Translations under genes and position numbers: made by a program
The notes under the pieces: generated by a model
Databases searched by the model: none
What the model was told of the DNA's origin: nothing
The model's input: the letters and a program-made list of their open reading frames with translations, nothing else
Part shown: piece after piece, positions 1 to 11,035 of the stretch
Position numbering within the stretch: the first letter of the stretch is position 1
Layout: each line of letters begins with the position of its first letter
Origin: a virus
Strand: one strand, 5' to 3'
IMG/VR virus record: IMGVR_UViG_3300035665_000002
Location: 91,071-155,070 of that record
Length of the DNA: 64,000 bases

Positions 1-1997
<1,997 letters not shown>

Positions 1998-2011
1998 TTT
2001 ATACAAAAAAA

Positions 2012-2665
2012 TTATTCCAAGATCATGTAGAAACCACGCTCATAACATACAGTGTCAGCGATGTCGTCGATTTTAGCGTCATCGACAAGCATCTCTAAGG
2101 TTGCCTCGTCACCCATGTCTGTGGCTATCTTTTTAGCTACTTGTATTCCTAGATCTTTGATATCGGCGAGTGGTTTTTTACTGCGTAAAGTTATTCCCAG
2201 AACGTTCTTTATCACTGCTGACTTGATCGATGCCTTCATTGTAGCAATAACATATGGCATTGTTTCTACGGCATCGTTACCGCTGCGTTTAGTACGCACA
2301 ACAACCTCATTTTGGCGCATCGTAGTAATAATTCCTACGATACAACCTAAGGTTATTAAAACGTTGTTTTCGTGCTGTGCTTCTATAACATATACATCAC
2401 AGAGCTTGAATAACGCTGACTCCGACAAAAAACGTGTCAACATCGCCATACGTTCTTGCCAATTTTTACCGCTTGTTTGTCCGGCAAAGAATATCTGTGA
2501 TTTATGTCTCCATTCTGTAACTCGACGAACTCCTGCGGTCTCTGCGGTAACGAACGAGCTAAATCTGACTGCACAGTTCGTTCCAGGATCGATAATTGCC
2601 ACTCTGGTAGCTCTCCCGCGATGCCTAAGTATCTCTTCGCGAGCATCTTCAACCGATGAAATAAT
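2012..2665 (-). CDS. RuvC-like Holliday junction resolvase (poxvirus A22 type), ATT start
   Basis: Predicted to resolve four-way DNA junctions during replication and recombination. The RNase H-fold acidic residues are in order: Asp26 in AIIDPG, Glu95 in VIEAQ, and Asp201/Asp204 in KIDDIAD near the C terminus. At about 217 residues the length suits viral A22-like resolvases. There is no ATG upstream of the first catalytic Asp: the frame opens with ATAAAA followed by ATT at 2665, exactly where ATG sits in neighbouring genes. The only other nearby candidate is GTG at 2602, five residues before the Asp. Family assignment is firm; the ATT start is inferred from the conserved upstream element. Confidence 0.85.
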   Translation of the reverse strand: MISSVEDAREEILRHRGRATRVAIIDPGTNCAVRFSSFVTAETAGVRRVTEWRHKSQIFFAGQTSGKNWQERMAMLTRFLSESALFKLCDVYVIEAQHENNVLITLGCIVGIITTMRQNEVVVRTKRSGNDAVETMPYVIATMKASIKSAVIKNVLGITLRSKKPLADIKDLGIQVAKKIATDMGDEATLEMLVDDAKIDDIADTVCYERGFYMILE

Positions 2666-2859
2666 TTTTATCCCTATTATATAATTTATTTATTCATGCC
2701 AATTCCAAAAATTCACCCAAATCAAAACACCGCTATTTTTGACATATCGTCGACGATGTCTATAAATATGCACACTAGACGTAGTTCTACACAACAACCA
2801 ACCCAATGAAAATTATGATTCATAATTATAGCTTATTCTATTGTTTTTCAATATCATTT

Positions 2860-3230
2860 CGACGAACGCACGATTCCGAAGCAAAATATTTAATCAAAAA
2901 TACCGACAAAACGAATCTACACAGACAAAATTCATCACAAATGGGTACCCCATTGACATTCACAAGTGTCAATGATTCGATGAGATTATTTATCATAAAG
3001 TAAATTATCGGTAATTTTAACATATTCTAAATACCTAGTTTTTGGGTGTCAATTGAATGTCAATTGAAAATCAATGCTTTTTTAAAATATACTTAAAAAG
3101 ACCATAGTTATGTTATATTTATAATAATTATTATATAATTGACATTCAAAAATTAAAAGAAATGACTGACATTAAGACTAACACCCCCCCCCCCTCTTAA
3201 AAATAGACACCCCCCTTCCTCAGCAGACGC
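2860..3230 (+). repeat. Interspersed intergenic repeat, copy 1
   Basis: First of four related non-coding copies in the window. Shared blocks include a KpnI-like GGGTACCCCATTGACATT segment, tandem TGTCAATTGA units, AAAATCAATGCTTTTTTAAA, TTATAATAATTATTATATAA, and C-rich arms. This copy carries an 11-base C run near 3184. It lies between two minus-strand genes. Short frames inside it look spurious. Confidence 0.85.
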
Positions 3231-3286
3231 GTCCACAACAACCGCCATTGGGCGTAAACATGTAAATAGTATTTGAAAAAAAAATA

Positions 3287-3301
3287 TATATCATTGATAT
3301 A
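3287..3301. terminator. 3' inverted repeat after the 3314-4252 gene
   Basis: TATATC, loop ATT, GATATA: a perfect 6-bp stem 13 bases past the stop codon. Confidence 0.5.
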
Positions 3302-3313
3302 AACATTTCGGGG

Positions 3314-4252
3314 TCACTCGGGCGGTAGACGTGCGGGAACAATGTATCTATTTGGAAAAGTCCACACTTCAGGAAATTCTACACCCGCAGGTTCACCATT
3401 TTCCATGAGTATTTTTGTGCCTTTTCCAACGCTTCCGCCGACCGGATATACGTTCTTTATAATGACGAAACCAGTGATAAAACTTAAACGATCTCCAGCT
3501 TTGATAGAAACAAAATTATCCATCAACCAGCGCGCAAAATCGAATTCGTAGCCATCTTCGGTTACTATACCAAAATTCGTGAGTGTCACGTCTGCATAGG
3601 GAGTAACATTGAGATTTTTCATCAACGGAGGTGTCAATCCAACGGTATTTTTGAGCATATATTTCTTCAAACATCCAGGTATACAATCGTACATTCGTGA
3701 CGGCGTTATATTGCGATATGCATTATCGGTCCCGTAAACTTTGACCACTATTTTACCCCCTGAAACACCCGTAACTTTTGAAATCGTCAGTGTTGCCCCG
3801 TCATACAAAGTACCCAGTTTTGCCGAGCATCCAATGAGTTGTCGAGGGTCTGCTTTATCCCGCACGATGTCTTCAATAAAACGTTTATAACAAATTGAAT
3901 GCGTAAAACAAGATCCAAAAAATACGTCAATATGTGCATAAACAGTCAACGTTGCTTCGGGCGTCGCCACAACCTCCGAAGTCAAAGGTATCAATATATC
4001 AAAAGGCATTGCATTTGCGTATAAATGATTTGCAAATGCCGCCAGAAAATTTTCCATCGTTGCATGTTTGATCAAAATTAACAATACTGGATTGTTGTAA
4101 AAAGGGCTAGATGGATCGTTCGTAATGATCTTACATATGCGTTCATAGACCTCGCGGATTTCTGCCTGCGTGTACGCAACGTCTCCAAGCAAGCGTTCTA
4201 GCGATCTGCCTAGAATTTTCGAGTTCTTCAAATACAAAGGAAGCGTCGATAT
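3314..4252 (-). CDS. Unknown protein, about 312 aa
   Basis: No family recognised. The protein is mixed alpha/beta with no membrane segment or obvious catalytic motif, and its C-terminal half is rich in Gly and Val. The start is unusual. In frame, AATAAAA is followed by ATA at 4252, and the first in-frame ATG is about 70 residues further in. A different frame has an ATG near 4302 (MFASVFSELGS...) that reads plausibly until it would need a one-base shift near 4200. So either this gene starts at ATA or it carries a frameshift near its 5' end. The coding frame downstream of 4200 is secure. Confidence 0.65.
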   Translation of the reverse strand: MSTLPLYLKNSKILGRSLERLLGDVAYTQAEIREVYERICKIITNDPSSPFYNNPVLLILIKHATMENFLAAFANHLYANAMPFDILIPLTSEVVATPEATLTVYAHIDVFFGSCFTHSICYKRFIEDIVRDKADPRQLIGCSAKLGTLYDGATLTISKVTGVSGGKIVVKVYGTDNAYRNITPSRMYDCIPGCLKKYMLKNTVGLTPPLMKNLNVTPYADVTLTNFGIVTEDGYEFDFARWLMDNFVSIKAGDRLSFITGFVIIKNVYPVGGSVGKGTKILMENGEPAGVEFPEVWTFPNRYIVPARLPPE

Positions 4253-4316
4253 TTTTATTTGGCGTTCGAGAACCTAGCTCTGAAAATACACTAGCAAACA
4301 TGATTTTAAAATATTG

Positions 4317-4395
4317 GTCTTTATTATATAAATTATTTTTTCAGATATCTATTTTCAAAAATTGTTGTCTTTATTATATAAATTATTTTTTCAGA
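4317..4395. repeat. Two-copy tandem repeat, 50-bp period
   Basis: A 29-base AT-rich unit beginning GTCTTTATTATATAAATT occurs at 4317-4345 and again at 4367-4395, between the start region of one minus-strand gene and the end of the next. Confidence 0.8.
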
Positions 4396-4439
4396 GAGAT
4401 AATTTAAGAAAAATAGTATCATAGAAATACACAAAGAAG

Positions 4440-4456
4440 CTATATTTTTAATATAG
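4440..4456. terminator. 3' inverted repeat after the 4470-7910 gene
   Basis: CTATATT, loop TTT, AATATAG: a perfect 7-bp stem 14 bases past the stop codon. Confidence 0.6.
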
Positions 4457-4469
4457 TTACTGTTAATTA

Positions 4470-7400
4470 TTAAGCAGTATCCCAGGCAATTTGATCATTG
4501 TCGATCTTAACACGTGCGGGCGCTCGTGCCAAACGATCTACCTCTGGAATATAGAAAGGTATACGATGAACATTTTCGTCATAAATACCCTCAGATATCT
4601 CTCTCAGTGCAATATCTAAAAATGGAAGACGCCTCTCCCAGATATTCCTATATGTTATATACATAGTTCTGTCCGCCGATGGGTTTTTAATCATATTAGT
4701 AGCGAAATCTATCGCATTTAAGCCACGTTTTTCAAGGTCCATTATCGTCGATGCGTACAACGTTTTAGGGAAGATAGCAAACATATTCAGACCAAGCTCG
4801 TTACTGAAATGAATCATATATTTTGCTCCTCGCTTTGGATCTGATTTATACATATCAAAAACCGCCCTTAAATCCTCATAGTAATATCTGTGAATAGACC
4901 TATGGACTAACTTTCCATCAGGTAAAACCGACGGAGGAAAATCACCTTTCGTGTAAAAGAATCCCGAATAAATCATATCAGGGCGCGACCTAACGATATC
5001 GTCACGCGTGGAGGTAGCGTTCACACCTGGGCCACGTATGTCCAAGGCAGGTACATAGCTTACATACCGCTTAGACGATATCGACTCTCGCTCTACCGCA
5101 TTTTCCGACGCTATTGAATTAACGAACTCGAATCGTCCGTATATACGCACACTGTAAGCATTTAAACAGGATAAATACCTGTCTATTTCTTCTTGTGTAA
5201 ATGGATGTACTAACGATTCCAGATCAATAAATGGCGACTCGTACGGAAGACCTGTAGGATTTTGTGGAAATGGATCTGGCCGTAGCACTGGACCGATGTA
5301 TTTATATCCCTTTGTCTTATATTTATATATTCGATTTATAGTGGTAATCCGCTTATGTGTATTGATGGTCATGTCTTTGTGAAACGACAAATTAAAACAT
5401 GGCAAACTTCCTCCGATCCAGAGCTCTGGATACAACGAATATACATCTAACATGTTGGTACGGGGATTGTAAATAGCATAGTTTTTGACGATATCAAAAT
5501 CGAACTCTACCTTTATGAAATCTTGTGGATTATCGAAGCGCTTTTCAAGTCCAGGATAGGTTACGTCGATGAAATCAATATCTAGGTTAAAAATGCCAGA
5601 TATCGGTTTATCCAGAGAGGACAAGGTAGTCATTTGTCCCCATTGATAGTCGCCATCAACGTTGTCTATGCGGTAATCGCGCTTTCTGTATCTTCTTACA
5701 TATCCATACGAACTAATAGACGGTTCAAATGGCAACAGAAGCATCTTAAACTTATATAGTGAAATATTGTTCTTGATATGTTGTTTAAATTCGGCAAGAT
5801 TAAGTCTGCTAACACGACCGACATAACGAGCCTTAATGAAAGGTATCGACTTGGGATCTATCCAACGTGGAATACCAATACTATCGAAATGGTATACGTC
5901 AGCGTTCGGAAAAATGTGATAATTACAATTGACGTTTTTATCGTCCAAGCGGTCTAGTTGTGTATTGGGCACACTTGACATTTCTTTATACATATTAATA
6001 TAAGCAACTACCGAATCCACGATATCTTCCTCTAACTCAGTCTTAAGAAAAAGATCTTTAAGGCACGATTCTGCGTCTGCTGGAAGAGTAAGATTCTCGA
6101 CAACGAGAGGGAATTCAGACTCATATGATTGATGACAATTTGTCATATTTAACAATTCTTCCAGCGGTACTTCTCCCATCACACTAGGAATTTCAATTGA
6201 CGTACCGTCAGTAAAAACGAATTCAGTTGCCGGAGTATCATCAAAGTGTTCATTCAAATAATTATACAGAAATATCTGAAAATTGATACGAGCAGCATCA
6301 AAATCACGCAGCTTCTTCATATCATTAAGAACGGTAACTATCATATCGTCACACATCTTGTGCAGTTCTGGGTTATTAGTATAAATATCATAGTCACCAT
6401 TATAACGTCTCTGGCTCAAAATACTGACTACGCAACCGCCACTTAAAACCGTTGTTCCGACCGGATTTTTCAAGATCTCAAGTATAGCCGGATCGATCGT
6501 GTTAACAGGCACACTCTTTACCAGAGACCATGTGCGTGATTCTATGGGAATTTCATTGGTCTGGGGACGCTCATCGCTTCGTTCATCCTCGTCGCTCTTG
6601 GTTGAAAGGAGACTAGTGATGCCAAGCCGTCGCTCAAATCTCCATAATCTAGTAAATAAAGCGAACAAGTATCGTGACATATAAGAATCTTTCAGCTCCG
6701 GATCCAGCATGTTCACCAGGGCGGCGACCGGTGTTCCTGAACCATAATTTCTGTAAAAAAACTCCGCAGTTGTCGAGGTTTTGGTGTCGATATTTGCGAT
6801 ATACATACGTTCCTCATTTCCTACACGTGCATTGAAGACTCTGATGTATTCTTCAATGGCATCGAACGAGATACTTGCTGATTTTTTTGGTTGTTCCGGC
6901 ATTAAGAATTTTCGTTGCTCTTTAAACTGCCTTTCAACGATTTTTCTATTAGCTCTGACATTGTCCAAGAATCTCTTTGATCTGAGCTCACTGAAGCGAT
7001 ACATTCCTGGACGCGTACCACCTCTGCAAACAGCTATCACGTCGGCGTCTGAAACAGGTGGCGGGCATGTATATGAACAGATCAAAATTGTGGAGCCAAT
7101 AGTGGATGGAACTTCCTTTCTGGTAAACCCTAAGGATCTGATATCAATGGGTGCGTCTAATATGGATTTTTTTGACATTTCAGCTCTTGCCGATGCGATT
7201 TTGTAAACATCGTAGTTTTTCTCTACATATGTTCGAATTTTGTTAAGTGTTTTTGTAAACATGGACGCGTTTGTTGGCCGGCGTTTACCATGTACCCTGA
7301 ATATCATAATGCTTAACGCTTTCAAACAGCTCATGTCAGAGTCACAATCTAGACTGTTAAGTGCACTCACTCCTGTCGTATATGTACCGAGTTCGTACAG

Positions 7401-7910
7401 GCTGTTGATACCCAAACGCTTGGCAAAAAACTGATATAAGTCAGAAACGTAAAGATTCGTGTCTGGTTCCAGATCGCCGAATCTGGATATCTTAAATTTG
7501 GCCCGAAAATCTTCATTTTCTGGAAGATTTACCATAAGATCTACATCGTCAGGATGATGATAGAGATGAAAGATAGTCGCGTCTATCAAATCATCGGCGA
7601 AATCCATTACCAAAAAATTAGTATATGTCCATACGAGTCTACCACGAAGTCCTAGTATAACATTCCCGTTCCAGAAATCCAGAATAATTCGTATAAAATG
7701 TGTTAATGCGTCACTCGTACTGAGAACCTCAGAGGCATCCGTGTCCAATTCTCTCAAATGTAGAAGTGAAATAGCGATGAAATCGTCGACGTCTGCGTCA
7801 TCGACTTTTCCCAAAGAGGTATAAAAACTCGAAGAACGTTCGATCCGCGACCTAAAACTTGCTAAAAGATCTGCGGGAAGCTTTTGAAATTCTTTCTTTA
7901 TGAGATCCAT
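4470..7910 (-). CDS. Large unknown protein (1146 aa) with a nucleotidyltransferase-like motif
   Basis: Long protein with an ordinary composition and no membrane segment. Near residues 490-520 it has LSGGCVVSIL followed after a short gap by GDYDIYT. This GG...DxD(I/L) spacing is what the nucleotidyltransferase fold shows (poly(A) polymerases and related enzymes). A viral poly(A) polymerase is therefore possible, but I do not recognise the rest of the protein and the motif alone is weak. It starts with ATG directly after TATAAA and ends in a clear AT hairpin. Confidence 0.85.
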   Translation of the reverse strand: MDLIKKEFQKLPADLLASFRSRIERSSSFYTSLGKVDDADVDDFIAISLLHLRELDTDASEVLSTSDALTHFIRIILDFWNGNVILGLRGRLVWTYTNFLVMDFADDLIDATIFHLYHHPDDVDLMVNLPENEDFRAKFKISRFGDLEPDTNLYVSDLYQFFAKRLGINSLYELGTYTTGVSALNSLDCDSDMSCLKALSIMIFRVHGKRRPTNASMFTKTLNKIRTYVEKNYDVYKIASARAEMSKKSILDAPIDIRSLGFTRKEVPSTIGSTILICSYTCPPPVSDADVIAVCRGGTRPGMYRFSELRSKRFLDNVRANRKIVERQFKEQRKFLMPEQPKKSASISFDAIEEYIRVFNARVGNEERMYIANIDTKTSTTAEFFYRNYGSGTPVAALVNMLDPELKDSYMSRYLFALFTRLWRFERRLGITSLLSTKSDEDERSDERPQTNEIPIESRTWSLVKSVPVNTIDPAILEILKNPVGTTVLSGGCVVSILSQRRYNGDYDIYTNNPELHKMCDDMIVTVLNDMKKLRDFDAARINFQIFLYNYLNEHFDDTPATEFVFTDGTSIEIPSVMGEVPLEELLNMTNCHQSYESEFPLVVENLTLPADAESCLKDLFLKTELEEDIVDSVVAYINMYKEMSSVPNTQLDRLDDKNVNCNYHIFPNADVYHFDSIGIPRWIDPKSIPFIKARYVGRVSRLNLAEFKQHIKNNISLYKFKMLLLPFEPSISSYGYVRRYRKRDYRIDNVDGDYQWGQMTTLSSLDKPISGIFNLDIDFIDVTYPGLEKRFDNPQDFIKVEFDFDIVKNYAIYNPRTNMLDVYSLYPELWIGGSLPCFNLSFHKDMTINTHKRITTINRIYKYKTKGYKYIGPVLRPDPFPQNPTGLPYESPFIDLESLVHPFTQEEIDRYLSCLNAYSVRIYGRFEFVNSIASENAVERESISSKRYVSYVPALDIRGPGVNATSTRDDIVRSRPDMIYSGFFYTKGDFPPSVLPDGKLVHRSIHRYYYEDLRAVFDMYKSDPKRGAKYMIHFSNELGLNMFAIFPKTLYASTIMDLEKRGLNAIDFATNMIKNPSADRTMYITYRNIWERRLPFLDIALREISEGIYDENVHRIPFYIPEVDRLARAPARVKIDNDQIAWDTA

Positions 7911-7983
7911 TTTATAAAAATCTTTTTTTGTGATGGCTTGGGACTGTATGACATCTTCAAAGAAGAGGCTATATCAACACGAA

Positions 7984-7998
7984 TTAATAATTTATTAA
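7984..7998. terminator. 3' inverted repeat after the 8037-8978 gene
   Basis: TTAATAA, one T, TTATTAA: a perfect 7-bp stem about 40 bases past the stop. Confidence 0.55.
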
Positions 7999-8036
7999 AT
8001 ACGCTTAGTTTTAAAGATAGTTGGTGTTATCGGTCT

Positions 8037-8978
8037 CTAGTAGAAATTAAAACCGATATACTTGTTTAGCGCTTGTCTCATAGTAGGAATCTGTTCCAAA
8101 AGACCGTCCCAAAACAATTCAAATTTCGCGGCATTCGTGTGTAAACTGGTCTGTGTCGCAGGAGGTGTAAATTGTCTCAAACCAGGCATATTTGCATAAT
8201 TTTGATTATTCGGACATAAATTCAAAACACCGGTATAATACTTAAAGTCATATGTCTCAAATATCGCCGATACATAACGCTTTTTCAACGTCATAATAAG
8301 GTCATTGTTAACAGGATTTGCAACTGATTCATTTGAAATAGCGATATTTATGTACTCCATTACAGGCATGTTAAATGGCGATATCGCCCGCGACGCTGAA
8401 GCAATACTTAAACGTGGCTCTTTCAGTGGTATCAAATTAGGACTCACACCAACCATTGGTACCGTGGCCGTCGTTGTCTGGTTAGGGTTAATAGAAGGAA
8501 TACAGTCATCGACAGTAATGGTTCCGACTGGTGACCAAACATATTCTTTATCATCAGTAAGACCACTGCGATTTCTGTGTATCGCTTTCTTCAAAATATC
8601 ATAGGGACGTGTAGCATTTGGTACATAACTATTAAAAAAAGCTATACAATCCTGCTCACTCAAACCTTTTCCGGTCAGAGTCCATCTAAGATTTCCATCA
8701 GCGCCCAAAACCCTATAACCGTATGTTAGTGTCGATGAAAACAGAATTGTCAAAAATCTAGACTTTATGAGTGTGTTCGTGAAGTCTATATCGGCACATA
8801 GTACTTCATTAATATTACGATCCGCGGTCCATAGCGATAACAATATCTCTGACAATGCCGGTATTGTCCCTATGGCACCATGAGCTATCAACATATAAAT
8901 ATTGCAAATATTGTCTAATATATCAGTGGAAACTGTGTCCAATCCATATAAGTCTGCAACCGGGTTAGTCACTGCCGT
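8037..8978 (-). CDS. Unknown protein, about 314 aa, ACG start
   Basis: No family recognised. Soluble protein with a central Ser/Pro/Thr-rich stretch (about residues 150-200) and a C-terminal half rich in aromatic residues. The frame opens only after a TAG just before GTG TAT AAA ACG. TATAAA is thus followed by ACG at 8978, and the first in-frame ATG is about 28 residues later. The stop codon TAA of the upstream gene (8980) lies within this gene's TATAAA. GTG at 8987 is the alternative start. Confidence 0.75.
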   Translation of the reverse strand, partial: TAVTNPVADLYGLDTVSTDILDNICNIYMLIAHGAIGTIPALSEILLSLWTADRNINEVLCADIDFTNTLIKSRFLTILFSSTLTYGYRVLGADGNLRWTLTGKGLSEQDCIAFFNSYVPNATRPYDILKKAIHRNRSGLTDDKEYVWSPVGTITVDDCIPSINPNQTTTATVPMVGVSPNLIPLKEPRLSIASASRAISPFNMPVMEYINIAISNESVANPVNNDLIMTLKKRYVSAIFETYDFKYYTGVLNLCPNNQNYANMPGLRQFTPPATQTSLHTNAAKFELFWDGLLEQIPTMRQALNKYIGFNFY

Positions 8979-8984
8979 TTTATA
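8976..8984 (-). promoter_or_regulatory. Start element TATAAAACG with embedded stop codon
   Basis: On the minus strand TATAAA is followed at once by ACG, the likely start of the 8037 gene. The TAA inside TATAAA is the stop codon of the upstream 8980-10224 gene. Confidence 0.6.
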
Positions 8985-10224
8985 CACCTAATATTTTTCT
9001 AGGCATATGTGAAACACAGTTGTACACAGACACCGTTGCGTAAGCGGTGCAAGCGTGAGTTTGAGTAAATTGTGACACGCTTACAACATCCTTAGAAACC
9101 GCGGTTCCTAGTACAATTTCATTTTCCGTGTTCGTCATCGCATCACACGTACAAACGCGAGCCCGGGTAAATTCCGTCACACCTACGACACTCTCGGCGA
9201 CCCCAGTTTCCACTAAATTTGTAACCATCGATTCAGAAACCTTAGTGATTTCTGAAACATTTACAATATCCTTAGGAGACGCGGTTTCTAGTATAATTTC
9301 ATTTTCTGTGATCATCGTTGCGTCAGCAGTGCAAACGTGAGTTTGAGTAAATTGTGATGCATTTACAACATCCTTGGTGACCGGGATTTCTACTACAATT
9401 TCATTTTCCGTTTCCGTCGTTGCGTCGGAAAATGTTACAATATTGACATTTTCAGTTTCGACGGTGTTAACGGACGAGTCGATAGTTTTGTGGTCGGAGG
9501 TACATTTAGAGGTCTCTTCGGTGGAGACCGCCGCGTCAGAAGTGCAAAAAACATCGGTGTTACAGGCAAAATCGACACATGCCAAATTTTCGACACCGAC
9601 ACAAACTTCACGAGTCTGAAAAACATTGGTATTTGTGCTGTTTTCTGTCGTAGACGGCTCGACATAGGTCTTGAATACCTCGGCCAAGTCGAGCGGAGCA
9701 GGTATGATTTCGGTGTTAGTTCCAAAATCCGATGTAAGCTTAGTAGTTTGAGTGCTGGAATTCAATATCATTGTTTCTCGACGAGCACGTTGAATTTCTT
9801 TTACAGGAGGTACATATAGATGTTGAGCATTTACCATGCTCTGTAAACTGTTTGCGATATTCTGAATCTCTCTGAGACGCACTTTTAAATCTTGGATCTC
9901 GATGTCTTTTTTCTTCAAATTATCTATTATTTCGTTCTCATCTTTCATAGATCTTCCAGACGTGTCATATCGAACCATTGGAATGGTTTCTGACAAGCAT
10001 GCCATTATGATCGGATCATAGTGTAAATTCCAGTTATTTACTAGTCTGCGCACATACGTACAGTCCATCTGTCTTTTGACTATTTCTCTCACATTCATAC
10101 CGGATGTCACCGCTTCCATATATGTCACAAACGTTGTTCCCGCTATCGGTAAAAATCTGTAACGTGGATACAATAGCTGTGGCTTGTTGTATGCCTCAAG
10201 TTCACCTATCTCGAGATTACGAAT
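8980..10224 (-). CDS. Coiled-coil protein with C-terminal internal repeats, ATT start
   Basis: Unknown function. The N-terminal 90 residues are globular, then a Lys/Glu/Leu-rich segment (about 92-130) looks like a coiled coil. The rest is Thr/Val/Glu-rich, with about three loose copies of a unit of the form FTQTHVCTxDA...TENEIVLET...KDVV. The start is ATT at 10224, directly after TATAAA; the nearest in-frame ATG is about 35 residues inside. The element is shared with the divergent gene at 10233. The repeats and composition suggest a structural or scaffold role, which is inference. Confidence 0.75.
   Translation of the reverse strand: MRNLEIGELEAYNKPQLLYPRYRFLPIAGTTFVTYMEAVTSGMNVREIVKRQMDCTYVRRLVNNWNLHYDPIIMACLSETIPMVRYDTSGRSMKDENEIIDNLKKKDIEIQDLKVRLREIQNIANSLQSMVNAQHLYVPPVKEIQRARRETMILNSSTQTTKLTSDFGTNTEIIPAPLDLAEVFKTYVEPSTTENSTNTNVFQTREVCVGVENLACVDFACNTDVFCTSDAAVSTEETSKCTSDHKTIDSSVNTVETENVNIVTFSDATTETENEIVVEIPVTKDVVNASQFTQTHVCTADATMITENEIILETASPKDIVNVSEITKVSESMVTNLVETGVAESVVGVTEFTRARVCTCDAMTNTENEIVLGTAVSKDVVSVSQFTQTHACTAYATVSVYNCVSHMPRKILGV
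9001..9420 (-). repeat. Coding repeats in the 8980-10224 gene
   Basis: Degenerate direct repeats of roughly 150-170 bases that code for the FTQTH...TENEI...KDVV unit, visible as recurrent TTTCATTTTCCGTG-like blocks near 9118, 9298 and 9400. Confidence 0.6.
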
Positions 10225-10233
10225 TTTATAAAA
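10224..10233. promoter_or_regulatory. Palindromic bidirectional start element TTTTATAAAA
   Basis: A perfect 10-bp palindrome. On the plus strand it runs into ATG at 10233; on the minus strand it runs into ATT at 10224. Two divergent genes therefore share one TATAAA core, and their start codons overlap its ends. Confidence 0.75.
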
Positions 10234-10604
10234 TGTCAAAGATTATGCAAGACAGAGAAGTATGGATGTTGATAGCTCAATATCCAGATATGAGTACAAT
10301 CGGAATAGACTATGTAGGAAACGTTTATACGTATGTTGGGCAGACTTTATCTACCTTGTCGAATTTCACCACGATGAATTGTTATAGCGTAGCTGGTTCT
10401 AACGCCGCTCGTCCTTCGTATTACCTAGTAGCACATGAGCATATAATTTTTGAAAAATACAGACACGGTGATACAGACATAGAAATTCATCACATTGGAA
10501 TGCGTTTGCTAAATGGAAATCCGGAGATCGTTTTCACTGACGAATTCAACAATTATCCAGCAATATTGCCGGCCCTGAGTTCGGTCATCGATATTCTATC
10601 TTAA
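10233..10604 (+). CDS. Unknown protein, 123 aa
   Basis: Small soluble protein with no family recognised. The start at 10233 is chosen because ATG directly follows TATAAA; the frame is open upstream but overlaps the divergent gene. The stop codon TAA is the first three bases of the palindrome at 10602-10618. Confidence 0.8.
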   Translation: MSKIMQDREVWMLIAQYPDMSTIGIDYVGNVYTYVGQTLSTLSNFTTMNCYSVAGSNAARPSYYLVAHEHIIFEKYRHGDTDIEIHHIGMRLLNGNPEIVFTDEFNNYPAILPALSSVIDILS

Positions 10605-10618
10605 TATTAAAAATATTA
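10602..10618. terminator. Shared palindrome containing both convergent stop codons
   Basis: TAATATT, loop AAA, AATATTA. The left TAA is the stop of the plus-strand gene and the right TTA is the stop (TAA) of the minus-strand gene, so the two convergent genes end within one 17-base hairpin. Confidence 0.7.
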
Positions 10619-11026
10619 TACAGTACCAGATACATACGCGCTATACAGTTTACTGAAATCTTCGGAAATAGTCTTATGATCAACGATTTTATCTATACTT
10701 ATGCATAGATTTTCATCGTCACTGACATCGATATTGGGATATGCAACGATGTATTTTGCGGCCAAAATTCCGACGATGCATCGCCAAAAAGGCAATTCTA
10801 ATTGTTGTATTCTTGAAAGCGTAAGATCATCGAAAATCAACATCTTTGGTAAATGTGATAATGTTTTGAAAAATCTCTCTAATTGTCGGTCGCCTTTTTT
10901 AGCACTGACGTACAGATTGACATTGGAATTCATCCATGATTCTGTGTTGATACGCCGAGTATCAATATACTTGACCTCAGCATTACGATCCTTAGGAAGG
11001 ACGTCACAGATACAACAGTTTAGCAT
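10616..11026 (-). CDS. Unknown Cys-containing protein, 136 aa
   Basis: No family recognised. The N terminus MLNCCICDVL has three close Cys residues that could bind metal, but there is no second Cys/His pair nearby. ATG at 11026 follows CATAAA directly and is preferred over the ATG at 11035. The gene follows closely on the 11036-11392 gene in the same direction. Confidence 0.75.
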   Translation of the reverse strand: MLNCCICDVLPKDRNAEVKYIDTRRINTESWMNSNVNLYVSAKKGDRQLERFFKTLSHLPKMLIFDDLTLSRIQQLELPFWRCIVGILAAKYIVAYPNIDVSDDENLCISIDKIVDHKTISEDFSKLYSAYVSGTV

Positions 11027-11035
11027 TTTATGCAT

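Noticed and set aside
2437-2652. Minus-strand frame overlapping the resolvase
   Set aside because: Shadow frame; the overlapping frame carries the resolvase active-site residues.
2806-3023. Short frames on both strands in the first interspersed repeat
   Set aside because: They cover a non-coding repeat and are not preserved in the other copies.
4317-4395. Tandem 29-base repeat as an origin
   Set aside because: Only two copies, AT-rich and placed in a gene junction; more likely duplicated promoter or 3'-end sequence.
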